From Oxytricha trifallax (Eukaryota > Ciliophora > Spirotrichea > Sporadotrichida > Oxytrichidae): a stretch of DNA of 64,000 nt. The position numbers and the translations under genes are program-made. Below, in pieces: positions 1 to 10,210 of this stretch. The first letter of the stretch is position 1. Every line of letters starts with the position of its first letter. A model generated the notes under the pieces. That model was not told the origin of the DNA, searched no databases, and saw nothing but the letters and a program-made list of their open reading frames with translations. The stretch is from positions 1-64,000 of the forward strand of contig ARYC01016921.1 of assembly GCA_000711775.1 (NCBI GenBank), read 5' to 3'.

Positions 1-67
1 TATTTCTTATAAATTTGATTTAAATTTAATGCATTTTGAATAATAAATTAAGAAAGAATTAAATAAA

Positions 68-3000
68 ATGGGCTGTACTAGTTCTAAAGCAGACATTGAA
101 TCTGTAAGTTTATTTTTTATCAACCTCAAATAATAACAATCATTTACTTTAAAAAATATTCTTATTTATATTATAGTATGGACTCAAAATGCAACATCCT
201 CAGAGAGAGGGACAACAACAATAATTAAATGCATAAACTGTAGATAAAAATAAAAAAGATAAAAACGTGAAGTAACCATTACAAGATAAAAATCAAAGCA
301 AGAATTAGTAGTAAAAGATGAAACAGTCAGTTTAGAAAAAGTAAGTTTTAAGTTTACCATAAAAATAAAATTTCAATTGCTCACATAAAATCATAGTTAT
401 TACTTGGTTATAGTGCCTTTCTAGATTAATTTCTTTAATTTTGATTATCCTTTGATATTTGTAACTTACCAATAAATTAATCTTTAGAAAGAAAAAGAAG
501 GTGAATGGTTTCTTTGATCCTACTCTTGAAAAGGAAATGAACTCTAAATAGCTTAAAAGCGAGAAGATATAAAACATGGCGAAGGATAAGAAAGACCCTC
601 AATCAATGAATGGTGGGACAGCTCTGGGCAAGGGTCATAAGTTGGATACTGACGGCCTTGAGATGTTTGAGGTTGCTGATGTAGGGCATGGAGATGAAAG
701 CATGGCTTGCTAGCCTTGGAAAGGAGCTATAGCCGAACCCTATCCTTGCCCTAAAATTAATAAAACACTTCCAGATATTTCTTATCAAATAGATTTTGTG
801 TACGGCTATAAAAACGAAGAAGCACGTTAAAACTTATTTTACAATCACAAACGCAGACCAGTCTATATGACAGCAGCCATGGGAATTATCTTAGATCCTA
901 AGAATCGTACTTAACTCACTTTTGGTGGAAAAGAGACAAGCAATATGTCTAGAAAACAAACTGATTTTACTGTGGACTCGCACACTGATGATGTTATGTG
1001 TTTATGTATTGACTAAACTCGCTCAATGGTTGCTACAGGGCTAAAAATTGAAGTTATAATAAAAGTTATTTTTTATATCAGGGCAAGTTGGTCACTCTCC
1101 AATAGTTTTTATTTGGGAATCAAATAGCGCTGTAAAATTGGGAACTTATAGACTCCCTAAGGGTATGAGATCAATCACAGCTATAGCTTTTAATAAAGAT
1201 GCTAAATATATCGCTTGTGCTGATTTTAGTAACGACCATAATATCTATGTCCATGATTGGAGTTTTCATTAATTAATCTTATTGGCTTTGATAATCATAA
1301 AGTGAATATCTTTAATAATTGGAAAACAGGTGTGTAAGCCTTTAAAGCGATAACTGGTGGCAACAAAATATTCATGATAGATTGGAGTTTGGCAAATGAT
1401 ACATTTTGCTCGGTTGGTCCAAAGCATGTATTCTTTTGGGATATGAAAGGAAAGAAAACAGCTGGAAAATTCGGTGGTGCAACTTATTATTGATAAACTC
1501 CAAAATTATATATTAAAAAGTGAAGTGTATATTATAACAGACTAACCTACTGTGTGTTGCTGGTGATGAAAAGGGAAATTTCTTTACCGGTTCTCAAGAT
1601 GGTAGAATAATGAAATGGGGTATTGGGTCTATAATGAAAGAAGAAAATGTACACAAAGGAATCATACATTCAGTATAATTTTTCCTCCAAAATAAATTCA
1701 TGTTTTACTAGCATATATTATTAGACAAGTAATTAATACTGATTGTATTAGGTATGTAAAAGATCCAGCTGCTGATAAGGGAATACTAGTTACTGGCGCA
1801 GCTGATTTAACAATTAAAATTTTAGACCCAGAAACATTCGAAATTTAAACCTCAATCAATGTAGAAATTTAATTAGATTCTATAAATATATTTTATAAAT
1901 GATTTAGAATTATTTGTAGAAGCCATTCCAAGATCATTAGATGTTAATAAATTTTTACTAATTGGATTGGCAAATGGCAGTATTTTAGAGTATGATGTAA
2001 ATACCTAGTCTAGAGAAATAATTATGCACTCGCATCATGATGGGGAGGTCTGGGGATTAACCACAATATAATATTATAATATTATTTCTAAAGATCAAAA
2101 TCTTCTCTAAAAATATAAATAATAACAAATATATATTGATTAAAGTTACAATAGAAGGACAAGGCCTATTCTTCACAAGTTGCGATGACAATAAGATTTT
2201 CATGTTTGACATAATGAAAAAGAAGAAAATTTAGCAAGGGGAGGTTGAACTAATTTAAGATTCAGAAGAGTAAAAGAAATAAGTAAAGTAGTTTAAGGGC
2301 GGTGCCTCAACTACATCAAGTGAGCCACCTCAAAAATAATCTCGAGCTTTGGCCTATAATGTTTAGTTACAGCATTTGGCAGTGGCTGATAACACTGGTA
2401 ATGTCACTATTAGAAAAGTTACCTTCGAAGCTTCGTCAAACCTCAATTAAGTCATTTACACATTAACTTAGCCTTAAGAATGGATTGAATGCATGAGTTA
2501 CAATCCATAGAATAATAAGCTTGCCGTGGGTTCACATGAAATTTATAATAATAAATAATACATTAAACCGGAAATTAGTCCGGTAAAATTTAAAACATGA
2601 TAACTTTATTTACATTTACAATGTTCCCAATAATTACCAACACACCTAAACTCTCAAAGCTCATTCCTCATTTATAACTTGTTTCGATTGGTCACTTTAA
2701 GACTCTCCCTCTTTTATAAGATCAAACTGTGGTGCTTATGAACTTCTTTTCTTCACTTTAAGTGGGAACTAAAGAATATTAAAAAATGATCCTCATGGTG
2801 CATCAAATATAGTTTATATACCAATGGAATGATGTTTTTTATTTCTTTTATACCAAGAACACTATCTGGGCATCTCAGACTTGCAAATTAGGATGGTCTG
2901 TTGAGGGAATCTTCCCACCAGGCTGTGACGGCACTCATATAAATTCAGTGGACAGCTGCCCTTAGCTTGGCATTCTAGCGACAGGTGACGACTATGGACT

Positions 3001-3190
3001 TGTAAATATCTACAGGGATCCCGTCAGAGATAATAAAACTCATCAGGCTAGGTCATTCAGAGGGCATAGTGAGCATGTCACTAAGGTTAAGTTTTTGAAT
3101 TAAGGCGAATATCTACTGTCAATTGGAGGAATGGACTAGACTGTTATATAGTGGAAGAAATACGTACCAAAATCATTAAAGAAACAGTGA
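68..3190 (+). CDS. EML-type microtubule-associated WD40 protein (HELP domain), interrupted by 8 IESs
   Basis: After removing two introns (104-176 and 341-487) and eight IESs the frame is open from ATG to TGA, 813 codons exactly. The N-terminus MGCTSSK is a likely N-myristoylation site (Gly2) with a neighbouring Cys, followed by a Gln/Lys-rich low-complexity stretch. A HELP-like motif (FVYGYKNEEARQN, near residue 170) precedes repeated WD40 blades such as DNTGNVTIRK and SIGGMDQTVIQWK up to the C-terminus. This order (basic linker, HELP, tandem WD40) is that of echinoderm microtubule-associated-like proteins, which bind tubulin; microtubule or ciliary location is inferred from the family. Many in-frame TAA/TAG codons fall where Gln is acceptable. 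No coiled-coil trimerisation segment is seen. The call is firm at family level; the orthologue is not assigned. Confidence 0.9.
1036..1078. other. IES 1 of EML gene, pointer CAGGGC
   Basis: CAGGGC occurs at 1036-1041 and again at 1079-1084. Removing 43 bp joins SMVATG to QVGHSPIVFIW, restoring a WD40 blade. There is no GT-AG boundary, so this is not an intron. Confidence 0.93.
1256..1317. other. IES 2 of EML gene, pointer ATTGGA
   Basis: ATTGGA is repeated at 1256 and 1318. Excision of 62 bp removes an in-frame TGA and joins IYVHDW to KTGVQAFKAI. Confidence 0.92.
1482..1540. other. IES 3 of EML gene, pointer ACT
   Basis: ACT is repeated at 1482 and 1541. Excision of 59 bp removes a TGA and joins GKFGGAT to NLLCVAGDEKG. 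Confidence 0.85.
1673..1755. other. IES 4 of EML gene, pointer GTA
   Basis: GTA is repeated at 1673 and 1756. Excision of 83 bp joins KGIIHS to VKDPAADKGILVTGA. A GT-AG reading of the same gap gives the wrong frame. Confidence 0.85.
1873..1903. other. IES 5 of EML gene, pointer TTAGA
   Basis: TTAGA is repeated at 1873 and 1904. Excision of 31 bp removes a TGA and joins NVEIQ to LELFVEAIPRS. Confidence 0.9.
2063..2147. other. IES 6 of EML gene, pointer ACAATA
   Basis: ACAATA is repeated at 2063 and 2148. Excision of 85 bp joins GEVWGLT to TIEGQGLFFTSCDD. Confidence 0.92.
2541..2607. other. IES 7 of EML gene, pointer ATTTA
   Basis: ATTTA is repeated at 2541 and 2608. Excision of 67 bp removes a TGA and gives AVGSHEIYIYNV, a typical WD40 strand. 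A second ATTTA six bases later would also keep frame, so the exact edge may shift by 6 bp. Confidence 0.88.
2813..2846. other. IES 8 of EML gene, pointer TTTATA
   Basis: TTTATA is repeated at 2813 and 2847. Excision of 34 bp removes a TGA and joins HGASNIVY to TKNTIWASQTCKLGW. Confidence 0.9.
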
Positions 3191-3441
3191 AAATATTTTT
3201 AAGAATAACTTAATTCTAATAATCTAAATTTAACCAAACATACCATCAAAAGCTTAACAGTTACATTTAAAACTACTATTAATTGAATTTATTTTGTTAA
3301 TCTCCTAAATATTTCCAAAATTTAATCTCCATAAAGTAGTAGATTTTATCTATATCACCGAAGCTTTTTCAATATCTTTACTGAAAATCTAAATTGAAAA
3401 TAATATTAATAAATTTAAAATTCACTTATTTATCTTTGAAG

Positions 3442-6400
3442 ATGTTCCAATCACTGATTCAATCTCAGAAATCTCGCAGAGACTACTTAACCAAATTATT
3501 TGATGCACTTAACTCTGCGCTACCCGCATACCTTGGTGCTACTGTCTCAAGACTACCAGATGATCACAGCAAGAACAAGTATCTTGTCAAAATTGTCAAA
3601 GAAGCTCTTGATCTTAAGATTAATATTTTATAAACATCTTTCCAGAATTGAGGGATGACTTATTAGAGAAGATTTCTATATATCTTTTCATATGCGAGTA
3701 TAGAATATTCTATAATCAATATTTGATATTAAGAGAGTTTAGAAGTTGCAATATCAGAGTTAGTACTTGCTTGAAAAAGATACATCCTCTGATTAGTTTG
3801 CATCTGGTAAAGTCTAGAGATTAACAACTGTCCCACTTGATGCCAGTGGACAATCAATTATTTTATGATTAATTTTAAATTTATATAATTATTTTAAAAT
3901 CATCTTTGATGTTGGCTTCCCAATCACCATGGAGTGACTAATTGCAAGTAAGATTCAGAAAGGGCGAGAAAAACGATAAAGATTTATATATTGAAGTCTG
4001 GAGAGATGAGGAGCAAGGTTTTATATCAGCCAAGAAAGTGACAGACAAATGTTCTAAAGTATACAATCTAAACATATAGAATCATGATATGTCTAATTAT
4101 TTGGATAATTTTATATGTGAATGACGCCATCTTCGGTACGGTTTCATGGTCTAAAGATGAGACTAAGATAGTATTCATAGGTGAGAGACCAGAGCCAGCA
4201 GCCTACAAAAACTACTGGGAAGACGACAACGGTGGAAAGAAGAAAGACCCAGAGGAAGAAGAAAAGAAATCTGAGGAGGAGAAGAAAAAGGAGGAAGATA
4301 AGGAGCAGCACTTCCTGGATGAGAAGTACTAATATACTGATGATTTCGGTGAGACTTTAGTTGGGAAGAAGAGGCCAGCAATCTTTGTGTTTAACTTGAT
4401 TGAGAATACTATTGAGGAAGTTCAAGGCATTGATTCAACTTTACGAAGAATAATTATTTTGTGGGGGAAGATTCCTGCACTTATTAAAATGTAATTTTTA
4501 TAAAATTTTACATAAATTATATATAGTATATTATTATGACCCAATAAATATTAAGAAGATATTCAGGTATTATAGGAAGAGCAGTATCTTTAGTTTAGAT
4601 AATATCTAATAGAATTGAGAACATGTGGAATCATCTCAAATACTAATGAAATATTTATAGTAGATAAATTCTAGCTTTACAAGCCAAAGAGTTCTAAGAA
4701 GACTAGTATTCAGAATAAACGTGATAGTGCCTGGATGATGCTTATAAACTTTAATAGAGATATTGGCAAATATATTAATAAATTAAGTATAATTATAACA
4801 ATGAAATTAGTCAAAAAATTGGTTGATAGTTGTTATAAATATTAATTTAATTAAAAAAGAAATTTGAATACAGGAAACTTTCCTAAAAATTTTTTATCAT
4901 AAACTAGTGCAGAAAGCTTCCCCCTCCCATTATTTTTAATCTTACTATGCTCATAATCTATTTATCATAAATAAATAAATCCAACTTTACACCCTGCATA
5001 TCCACAATTCGATGAGACTTCAAACGCCATTGTATTCGTCGGATATTCAATGCCAATCCACAAAATTGGTATGAATTTCTGCCTGAACAAAGACACCAAG
5101 CTTTATTACATCCGTGATCCAATTACAGACAAGAAAAAACTGAAAGAAAACAAACCAGATAACTATGTCTAATGTTTAAACTCGACTGAATTCGCTTCAT
5201 TTATGCCAAAGTTTTCAAGAGACTACTCTAGACTTTTGTACTTTGGAGCTCAAGAAAAGTTTATTTCACATAGTGGAAACTATTAAATGAGATACTTCAA
5301 GTGGCCCATTCAAGTTGATAATGAGCAGTCATGTATATTATTATTATTATTAAACTGGTGAAATTACATATATAAATACAAATTTAACTTACAGTCAACA
5401 CTAGTAATTGATAAGCATCAAGCCTATCCAAAGGAAGGGTAAGATTTCGTGGGATTATTTGGGTATAATTAAAGCTATATTCACTCTGGTTTCTTGGGTG
5501 AGTCTAATCGCTATGCTCTTTTCGAATCCACTTTCAAAGGCCAAGAGAGGCTGTATGTATAAATATTTTCCAATATAATTTCATAACTTTATTATTATAA
5601 CCGACATAGATACCAAGGAAGTGAGATGGCTGAACTTTTTAAATAAGTAAGGTGAAAGTGCCATGGATGGTGAGTATGAGTTACATAGAACATTCGAAGA
5701 TACGTTGATTATCAAGTACAGTAATCATACTACTCCACCTATTATCTATGCTTTGCAATTCAAGAATATTGATACTCAAAGTAAATAATAAAATAATTTA
5801 AGCAGCAGTAAATGATACATAGTTTTATTTTTATACAAAGTTTGACTGAGCTACTCGACTCCTCAAATCTAATAAATTATAATAAAATAATAAATTTAAT
5901 ATTACTAGCGATATAAAACTACAAAATAAATTTAAAAAATCTCAGTTTAACAATCGTTGATTAATTAAAATTCAATTCTTAAAAGTCTGATGTTGAAAAA
6001 GAAATCGCAACAGTCTTGCCAACAATTACCAAAGAAGTGATTGCTCTTGAAAATGGTGCAGAAGCATATTTCATTAGATCTTCTCTTTTGGATGCCACTA
6101 AAAAGCACCCTATGATTGTTTTATAAAACACAATACAAATTAATGTATAATTGTGATCTTACATGGAGGTCCCTTCGGATGCAGTCCACAAGATATGTTC
6201 CTATAAATGAGAACTTACTTTGTTCTTCAAGGCTACTAACTATTGATTGTAAATTACAGAGGGTCAACAGGTTATGGAGAAGATTTCTTAAATAGTCTCC
6301 TTGGACACATTGGGGAAAGAGATATAGAGGATTAGGGTAACTTGACAAAGATGGCTCTGGAAAAGTTTGCAGATAAGATTGACTTAGATAGAGTAGGTGT

Positions 6401-6884
6401 CTACGGTGGTTCTCATGGAGGTTTCTCAACTGGTTGGTAGATTGGCCATCCAGAGTTCAAGCATTTGTATAAAGCAGCTGTACTTTGGAATCCAGTTTTG
6501 AACATGTCCTACATGTATGCAGCAACCGACATTCCAGACTGGATCTACGCCTGTTGCTTGAATAAAGACCTCTCTTATCAGGTAACCGCAGAGGATAACA
6601 CTGTATTTTTTAACCGTTCACCAGTGTCTGTTGCTAAAAATGTGACAACTCCATCACTTATTCTCATCGGACAGCAAGATAAAAGAGTGCCACCCCACTA
6701 AGGCTATCACTACTATCACACACTCAAGTAGCAAGGCGTCAAAACCAAAATATACAACTACCCTGAAGACGGACATGCTATTGGCAGCACTGAGCCTGGC
6801 TTAGACGCTACTATGAATATTTCACTGTGGTTTGATGAGATTTTCTAAGAAAATCTGTAAAAAAAAGCTGAGTAACAACAGTGA
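3442..6884 (+). CDS. APEH: Acylaminoacyl-peptidase (prolyl oligopeptidase family S9C), interrupted by 9 IESs
   Basis: With nine IESs removed the frame runs 828 codons from ATG 3442 to TGA 6882-6884. The family normally has about 730 residues; the excess is partly an acidic Lys/Glu insertion around 4240-4320. The N-terminal half matches the APEH beta-propeller ([28 protein letters not shown]). The C-terminal alpha/beta hydrolase has oxyanion-side HGGP, the nucleophile motif GGSHGGF (Ser), [28 protein letters not shown] with the catalytic Asp region, and EDGHAI with the His. It removes acylated N-terminal residues from peptides in the cytosol (family knowledge). An in-frame ATG at 3394 is possible, but the stretch before 3442 is AT-rich and unlike the protein. 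All catalytic elements are intact. Confidence 0.93.
3613..3658. other. IES 1 of APEH gene, pointer CTT
   Basis: CTT is repeated at 3613 and 3659. Excision of 46 bp removes a TGA and joins VKEALD to [13 protein letters not shown]. Confidence 0.82.
3852..3897. other. IES 2 of APEH gene, pointer AATCA
   Basis: AATCA is repeated at 3852 and 3898. Excision of 46 bp joins LDASGQS to [13 protein letters not shown]. Confidence 0.9.
4079..4118. other. IES 3 of APEH gene, pointer GAAT
   Basis: GAAT is repeated at 4079 and 4119. Excision of 40 bp removes a TGA and joins VYNLNIQ to [10 protein letters not shown]. Confidence 0.88.
4436..4981. other. IES 4 of APEH gene (546 bp), pointer CAACTTTAC, carries a MITE
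   Basis: The 9-bp pointer CAACTTTAC is at 4436-4444 and 4982-4990. Excision joins VQGIDST to [13 protein letters not shown]. This IES is roughly ten times longer than its neighbours because a 468-bp inverted-repeat element lies inside it. Confidence 0.95.
4461..4928. mobile_element. MITE family I, copy 1 (8-bp TSD), nested in an APEH IES
   Basis: The ends are inverted repeats related to GGGGAAGTTTCCTGCAC (left end GTGGGGGAAGATTCCTGCAC, right end reads inward as the complement). The element is flanked by the 8-bp direct repeat ATTATTTT at 4453-4460 and 4929-4936. The interior (468 bp in all) has no coding capacity. Copies 2 (23012-23478) and 3 (12367-12795) share the ends, and copy 2 also shares length. 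The superfamily is uncertain: 8-bp duplications fit hAT, P or Merlin. Confidence 0.92.
5326..5391. other. IES 5 of APEH gene, pointer CAGTCA
   Basis: CAGTCA is repeated at 5326 and 5392. Excision of 66 bp joins QVDNEQS to [14 protein letters not shown]. Confidence 0.93.
5558..5606. other. IES 6 of APEH gene, pointer TA
   Basis: TA at 5558 and 5607 gives RLYVDTKEVRW after removal of 49 bp, matching the family's LF-x-VDT. The overlapping GTATAA...ATAG would be the wrong frame as an intron. Confidence 0.75.
5777..5835. other. IES 7 of APEH gene, pointer CAAAGT
   Basis: CAAAGT is repeated at 5777 and 5836. Excision of 59 bp removes a TGA and joins NIDTQS to LTELLDSSN. Confidence 0.9.
5865..5936. 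other. IES 8 of APEH gene, pointer AAATCT, 72 bp, in-frame and stop-free
   Basis: AAATCT is repeated at 5865 and 5937. The 72-bp segment is a multiple of three without TGA, so it could be translated if retained. It is very AT-rich and encodes only Asn/Ile/Lys/Leu-type residues, unlike the flanks. Confidence 0.8.
6115..6149. other. IES 9 of APEH gene, pointer ATTGT
   Basis: ATTGT is repeated at 6115 and 6150. Excision of 35 bp joins KKHPMIV to ILHGGPFGC, completing the HGGP oxyanion-hole motif. Confidence 0.93.
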
Positions 6885-7037
6885 TTTTAAGGTTTTAATA
6901 ATAAGTAATTATAATCAAAATATTTTTAGTATTTTTCTGAGTTTTATTTCTAAGAATAATTCTACAATAAAAACAGAACAAAGATAATATCTGAAAACAA
7001 TTGTAATAAGTAAATTAAATATTATAATAAAAACAAA

Positions 7038-7886
7038 ATGACAACTATTACAGACAAAATCACTGGCTCTCTTGAAATTCTCTAATGTTTTGAGGACCCT
7101 CAAGGTAACCCAATAACTTTCATAATTCATAATACTAATTGGATATTCTAGAATTTGGAGAACTATCAACTATTATCAGAAACGATCTCTTAGGTTTCTC
7201 AATAAAATCTATACAATAAATAAATATAAGAGAGATTTGGCCTTGATCCATTGGATTTGTATAAAACAATCATATTATATAAAGAGTGTAATACTTGCCT
7301 ATTTGATCTTGCACATAGCTAAAGTAAAGGCTAATCAAGAAGAATTTGAAATAATCTTTGAGTAATCAGGTTTAAAGCCTCAATTCAAGAAGCCTTTCTT
7401 CGATGTAAATAATCAAGCATTATTAAAATTTATTAATTTTTACAGGCTGTTTTCCCACATATCAATGAGTTGAGAGAGATTCTCAACGGAGAGAACGAAA
7501 GCGACATAAAAAGATTTATGGATTTCGATTGGAAAATGAGTTTGGTTACTGGATGCAGAGCCAGGTAGAAAATCATGGTGCCAAAGTACACATTGAAGCT
7601 AGATATTGCAGAGGGGTAGAGCCAGCATCTTGGGGATTAGAACAATTAAAATTAGGTTGAGAGTTTTGTTATGGACTGTGACTACACTAATCTCAAACGT
7701 ATTTATGCTAAAATTTATGTAGTTTTATGGGGGTGTAGTATACTATTGTAAGTTCATCATAACTTCAAAATTTTATTAACAAATATTTCTTAATTTATTT
7801 AGGAACATATTTAACAAGAATTAGAGGAAGCATTGAAAAGTATCGACACTACATACTCCAAGAAAGTCTTTAAATTCCTAAAATGA
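7038..7886 (+). CDS. COMM-domain-like protein
   Basis: Two introns (7105-7151 and 7405-7445) and IESs at 7201-7214, probably 7240-7296, and 7713-7796 restore a frame of about 201 residues ending at TGA 7884-7886. The N-terminal half is helical (FGELSTIIRNDLLGF..., VKANQEEFEIIFEQSG). The C-terminal half has the COMM-type pattern: MDFDWKMSLVTG, KYTLKLDI, FVMDCDYTNLKRIY and a terminal amphipathic helix EHIQQELEEALKSI. Length and order fit COMMD proteins, which form hetero-oligomers in the Commander endosomal recycling complex (family knowledge). The paralogue cannot be named by eye, and a very divergent non-COMM helical protein is not excluded. Confidence 0.62.
7201..7214. other. Very short putative IES (14 bp), pointer AATAAA
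   Basis: AATAAA is repeated at 7201 and 7215. Removing 14 bp shifts the frame past an otherwise unavoidable TGA and keeps the reading open into KRDLAYLILHIAKVK. It is near the lower size limit for IESs. Confidence 0.6.
7240..7296. other. Putative in-frame IES (57 bp), pointer GCCT
   Basis: GCCT is repeated at 7240 and 7297. The 57-bp segment is a multiple of three without TGA, so frame alone cannot decide. Its AT-rich, Ile/Tyr-rich translation differs from the flanks. Confidence 0.5.
7713..7796. other. IES of COMM-like gene, pointer ATTTA
   Basis: ATTTA is repeated at 7713 and 7797. Excision of 84 bp joins RIYAKI to QEHIQQELEEA. A decoy GTAAG...TTTAG inside would give the wrong frame as an intron. 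Confidence 0.8.
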
Positions 7887-8598
7887 TCACAATAATAGAT
7901 TTAATTTTTTAGTTTTTATTTGTACTATGCTTTGAATCTGTTACTGATAAAAAATGAAAACATAGATATAGACATCAATAATCATTATAATCATATTATA
8001 GTCAATGTATTCTCTCTCATTTGTATAGTTTCATTAATAAAATACACATTATTTTAATTGAGAGAGGTAAATCTAAAATATAAATGGTAAAATTTAATTG
8101 TCAACTTTCATATCAACCTTCGTTTAATAAACTTCCTATTTTTAAAATAAATTGAAATTTATATTTTATATCGAGTGGTTGACACATATCCTGTTATTTT
8201 TAAAGCTCGCTGTTTAATATATTTAATTATAATTGTCACTAAAAATATTTTAAAAATACATAAAAACTATTATAAATAATCGTAGATTTTATTAATAGAT
8301 AATATCCAGCTAACTAAGTTAAATTTAATTATTATTATATATCTCATATCCTTAAAAGGTAACCTTCTATTTACATTCCGATCACTTTCTACATCTCTTT
8401 TTTTTCTAAATTTCTATCAGGCATATCTTAATAAATATCTGTATAGTTTCTCTTAACAGCAAAAGCACAAACACATCATCAAAAGATAAAATAAAATTCC
8501 ACGCACAAAAACTAATTCCATTACTAATACCAATCAACCCATTCATTCCATTTTTAATTAAACCTAAAATCTATATAAAATCTAATTATATATAAAAC
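7887..8598. other. Intergenic AT-rich spacer
   Basis: There is no open frame with protein-like composition and no repeat recognised. A tract of Cs and Ts near 8390-8410 is simple sequence. Confidence 0.6.
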
Positions 8599-9898
8599 AT
8601 GCCAGCAGATTCGCAAATTGCTATAATTCTTCCTGTTGTTGCAGGAATTGTCATTTTTAATAATAATAATTTTTATAATTATAAACTTTGTTACAAAGAA
8701 ATATGATATATAATAATAATAGGGTTTTGGGGTTTCATTTTGATGATAATAATCGGGTATGTTGTGAGCAAATAATAAAAAATAAGCGCTTACAAGACTC
8801 AAATCCTTAAAAAATAGCACGGAAAAGTTGTCACTAAAGGCCTCAGGTTTATGACTGTTAAGAGACCAGAATATCAGATTCACAGAATTCTTAAGGAACT
8901 TGATATTACCACTACAAATGAAAGTCAAGAAGCTCAAAGAAATTCTGGAAAAGAAAAGTATAAAGGTTATGGAAACTTTTCGAAAAAATAGCAAGACGTA
9001 TTATAAAAAATTTACTGTAATGTAAGGTAATTTAAATTTTTAATTTAATTATAAGCACTTCCTCCCAAGAAGAAAATTCTAAGGTTTAAAACACATACCA
9101 ACAACAGTTCGCTACTTATATCTCAATCTTAAATAACATTAAAATGAACTCACAGCTTGAAATTGATGAGAATATTTTGGATTTTGAGAAGTTTGTGCCA
9201 TATATTCAGAGAAATGGGCTCACCATGTACTCTCCAGACAAACTTACAAGAAACATAGGTGATTCAAAGAGATAATATTTAATTTTTTACTGTACTTCTT
9301 TTATTTCCATTTAATTACAAAGACTGAGCATGGTAGAATGATGAGAAATAAGTACAACTCAAAATTTGAAGCAAATCCTAAGAAACTTTAAACCCCAATC
9401 GACCAAGCCAACTTAGAAACAGAAACTCACCAGCTCCTCAACCCAGTGACTGAAAACTACAAAAACCACATAGATTTAGAGGGTGATCAATTTAATAACC
9501 TCAAATCTTGTCACAATATACAGAGATAAACATCCACAGAGTAATCTTTCGACGAAAACTACGATCAAACCTACCTGTAAAAAAGTGGCATGAGCAATCA
9601 TATGAATGAGAGATCCATGAAATTATTCAATTAAAACCCCAAAAACAATAACAATATTTCATATAAATGGGGGGACTACTCTGACATCCAGCAGTAGACT
9701 CTATACCTTAAAACTTAGAATAATTAGCTACCTAAATAGCGCGCAGATAATATAAAATTATTAACAGCTGAGAACATTCAGCACATTCAATTAGACAATT
9801 AAGAAGAAATTAATTAACATAACTATAATAGAATATTTTATTAAAATGATCAAGAAAATAACAAAAATCACAACTATTAATAACCTATAACTTAATGA
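8599..9898 (+). CDS. Single-pass membrane protein of unknown function
   Basis: With three IESs removed the frame is exactly 384 codons (383 residues). The first 20 residues lead into one hydrophobic segment (IAIILPVVAGIVIGFWGFILMIIIGYVV), then a basic cytosolic-type start (SKQQKISAYKTQILKKQ) and a long hydrophilic, Asn/Gln/Glu-rich tail with no domain I recognise. This suggests a type III or signal-anchor single-pass topology (inference). Motif-like stretches are KGLRFMTVKRPEYQIHRILKEL and LDFEKFVPYIQRNGL. In-frame TAA/TAG codons are common in the tail, as expected for Gln in this code. It lies head-to-tail with the COMM-like gene and converges with the Sas10-family gene. Confidence 0.8.
8653..8718. 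other. IES of membrane-protein gene, pointer AT (edge approximate)
   Basis: A 66-bp AT-rich segment containing a TGA interrupts the transmembrane helix. AT at 8653 and 8719 gives AGIVIGFWGF. The 2-bp pointer means other edges are possible. Confidence 0.65.
9023..9051. other. IES of membrane-protein gene, pointer TAAG
   Basis: TAAG is repeated at 9023 and 9052. Excision of 29 bp joins KIYCNV to STSSQEENSKVQNTYQQQF, connecting frames on both sides. Confidence 0.8.
9265..9317. other. IES of membrane-protein gene, pointer CAAAGA
   Basis: CAAAGA is repeated at 9265 and 9318. Excision of 53 bp joins RNIGDS to KTEHGRMMRNKY. Confidence 0.9.
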
Positions 9899-10210
9899 AA
9901 CATAAGAAAATATAGACATATGATGTGGTTCAAAACCATAAAATTATTATCTACAATTATCACATGGCTTGATAATTACACCTAGCCAATTTATTATTCA
10001 ATTTCAAGAGATACTTAATTACACAGAAATTATATTACAAATATATATGGAATATTAATTAGGAAAAACAAAACTTAAACTTATTTGAGATCTAATTGTC
10101 ATACTAATGGTAATAGCAGCATTATAATTTGTAGAGTTTTAGTAAAAATAAATATTTATAAATGATTAAAGATAGTTTCTTAATTAAAAATAGTTTATGT
10201 GGATGTTCTC
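9899..10210. other. Convergent 3' flanks
   Basis: About 310 bp between two converging genes, AT-rich, no further coding or repeat signal seen. Confidence 0.6.

Noticed and set aside
332-788. Open frames antisense to the EML gene
   Set aside because: They oppose a clearly conserved coding region and have no protein-like pattern of their own.
7748-7802. Canonical-looking GTAAG...TTTAG intron in the COMM-like gene
   Set aside because: Splicing there breaks the C-terminal frame; removal between the ATTTA repeats (7713 and 7797) restores it.
8554-8994. 146-codon open frame antisense to the membrane-protein gene
   Set aside because: It overlaps the resolved sense gene and consists of Phe/Ile/Asn-rich random-type sequence.
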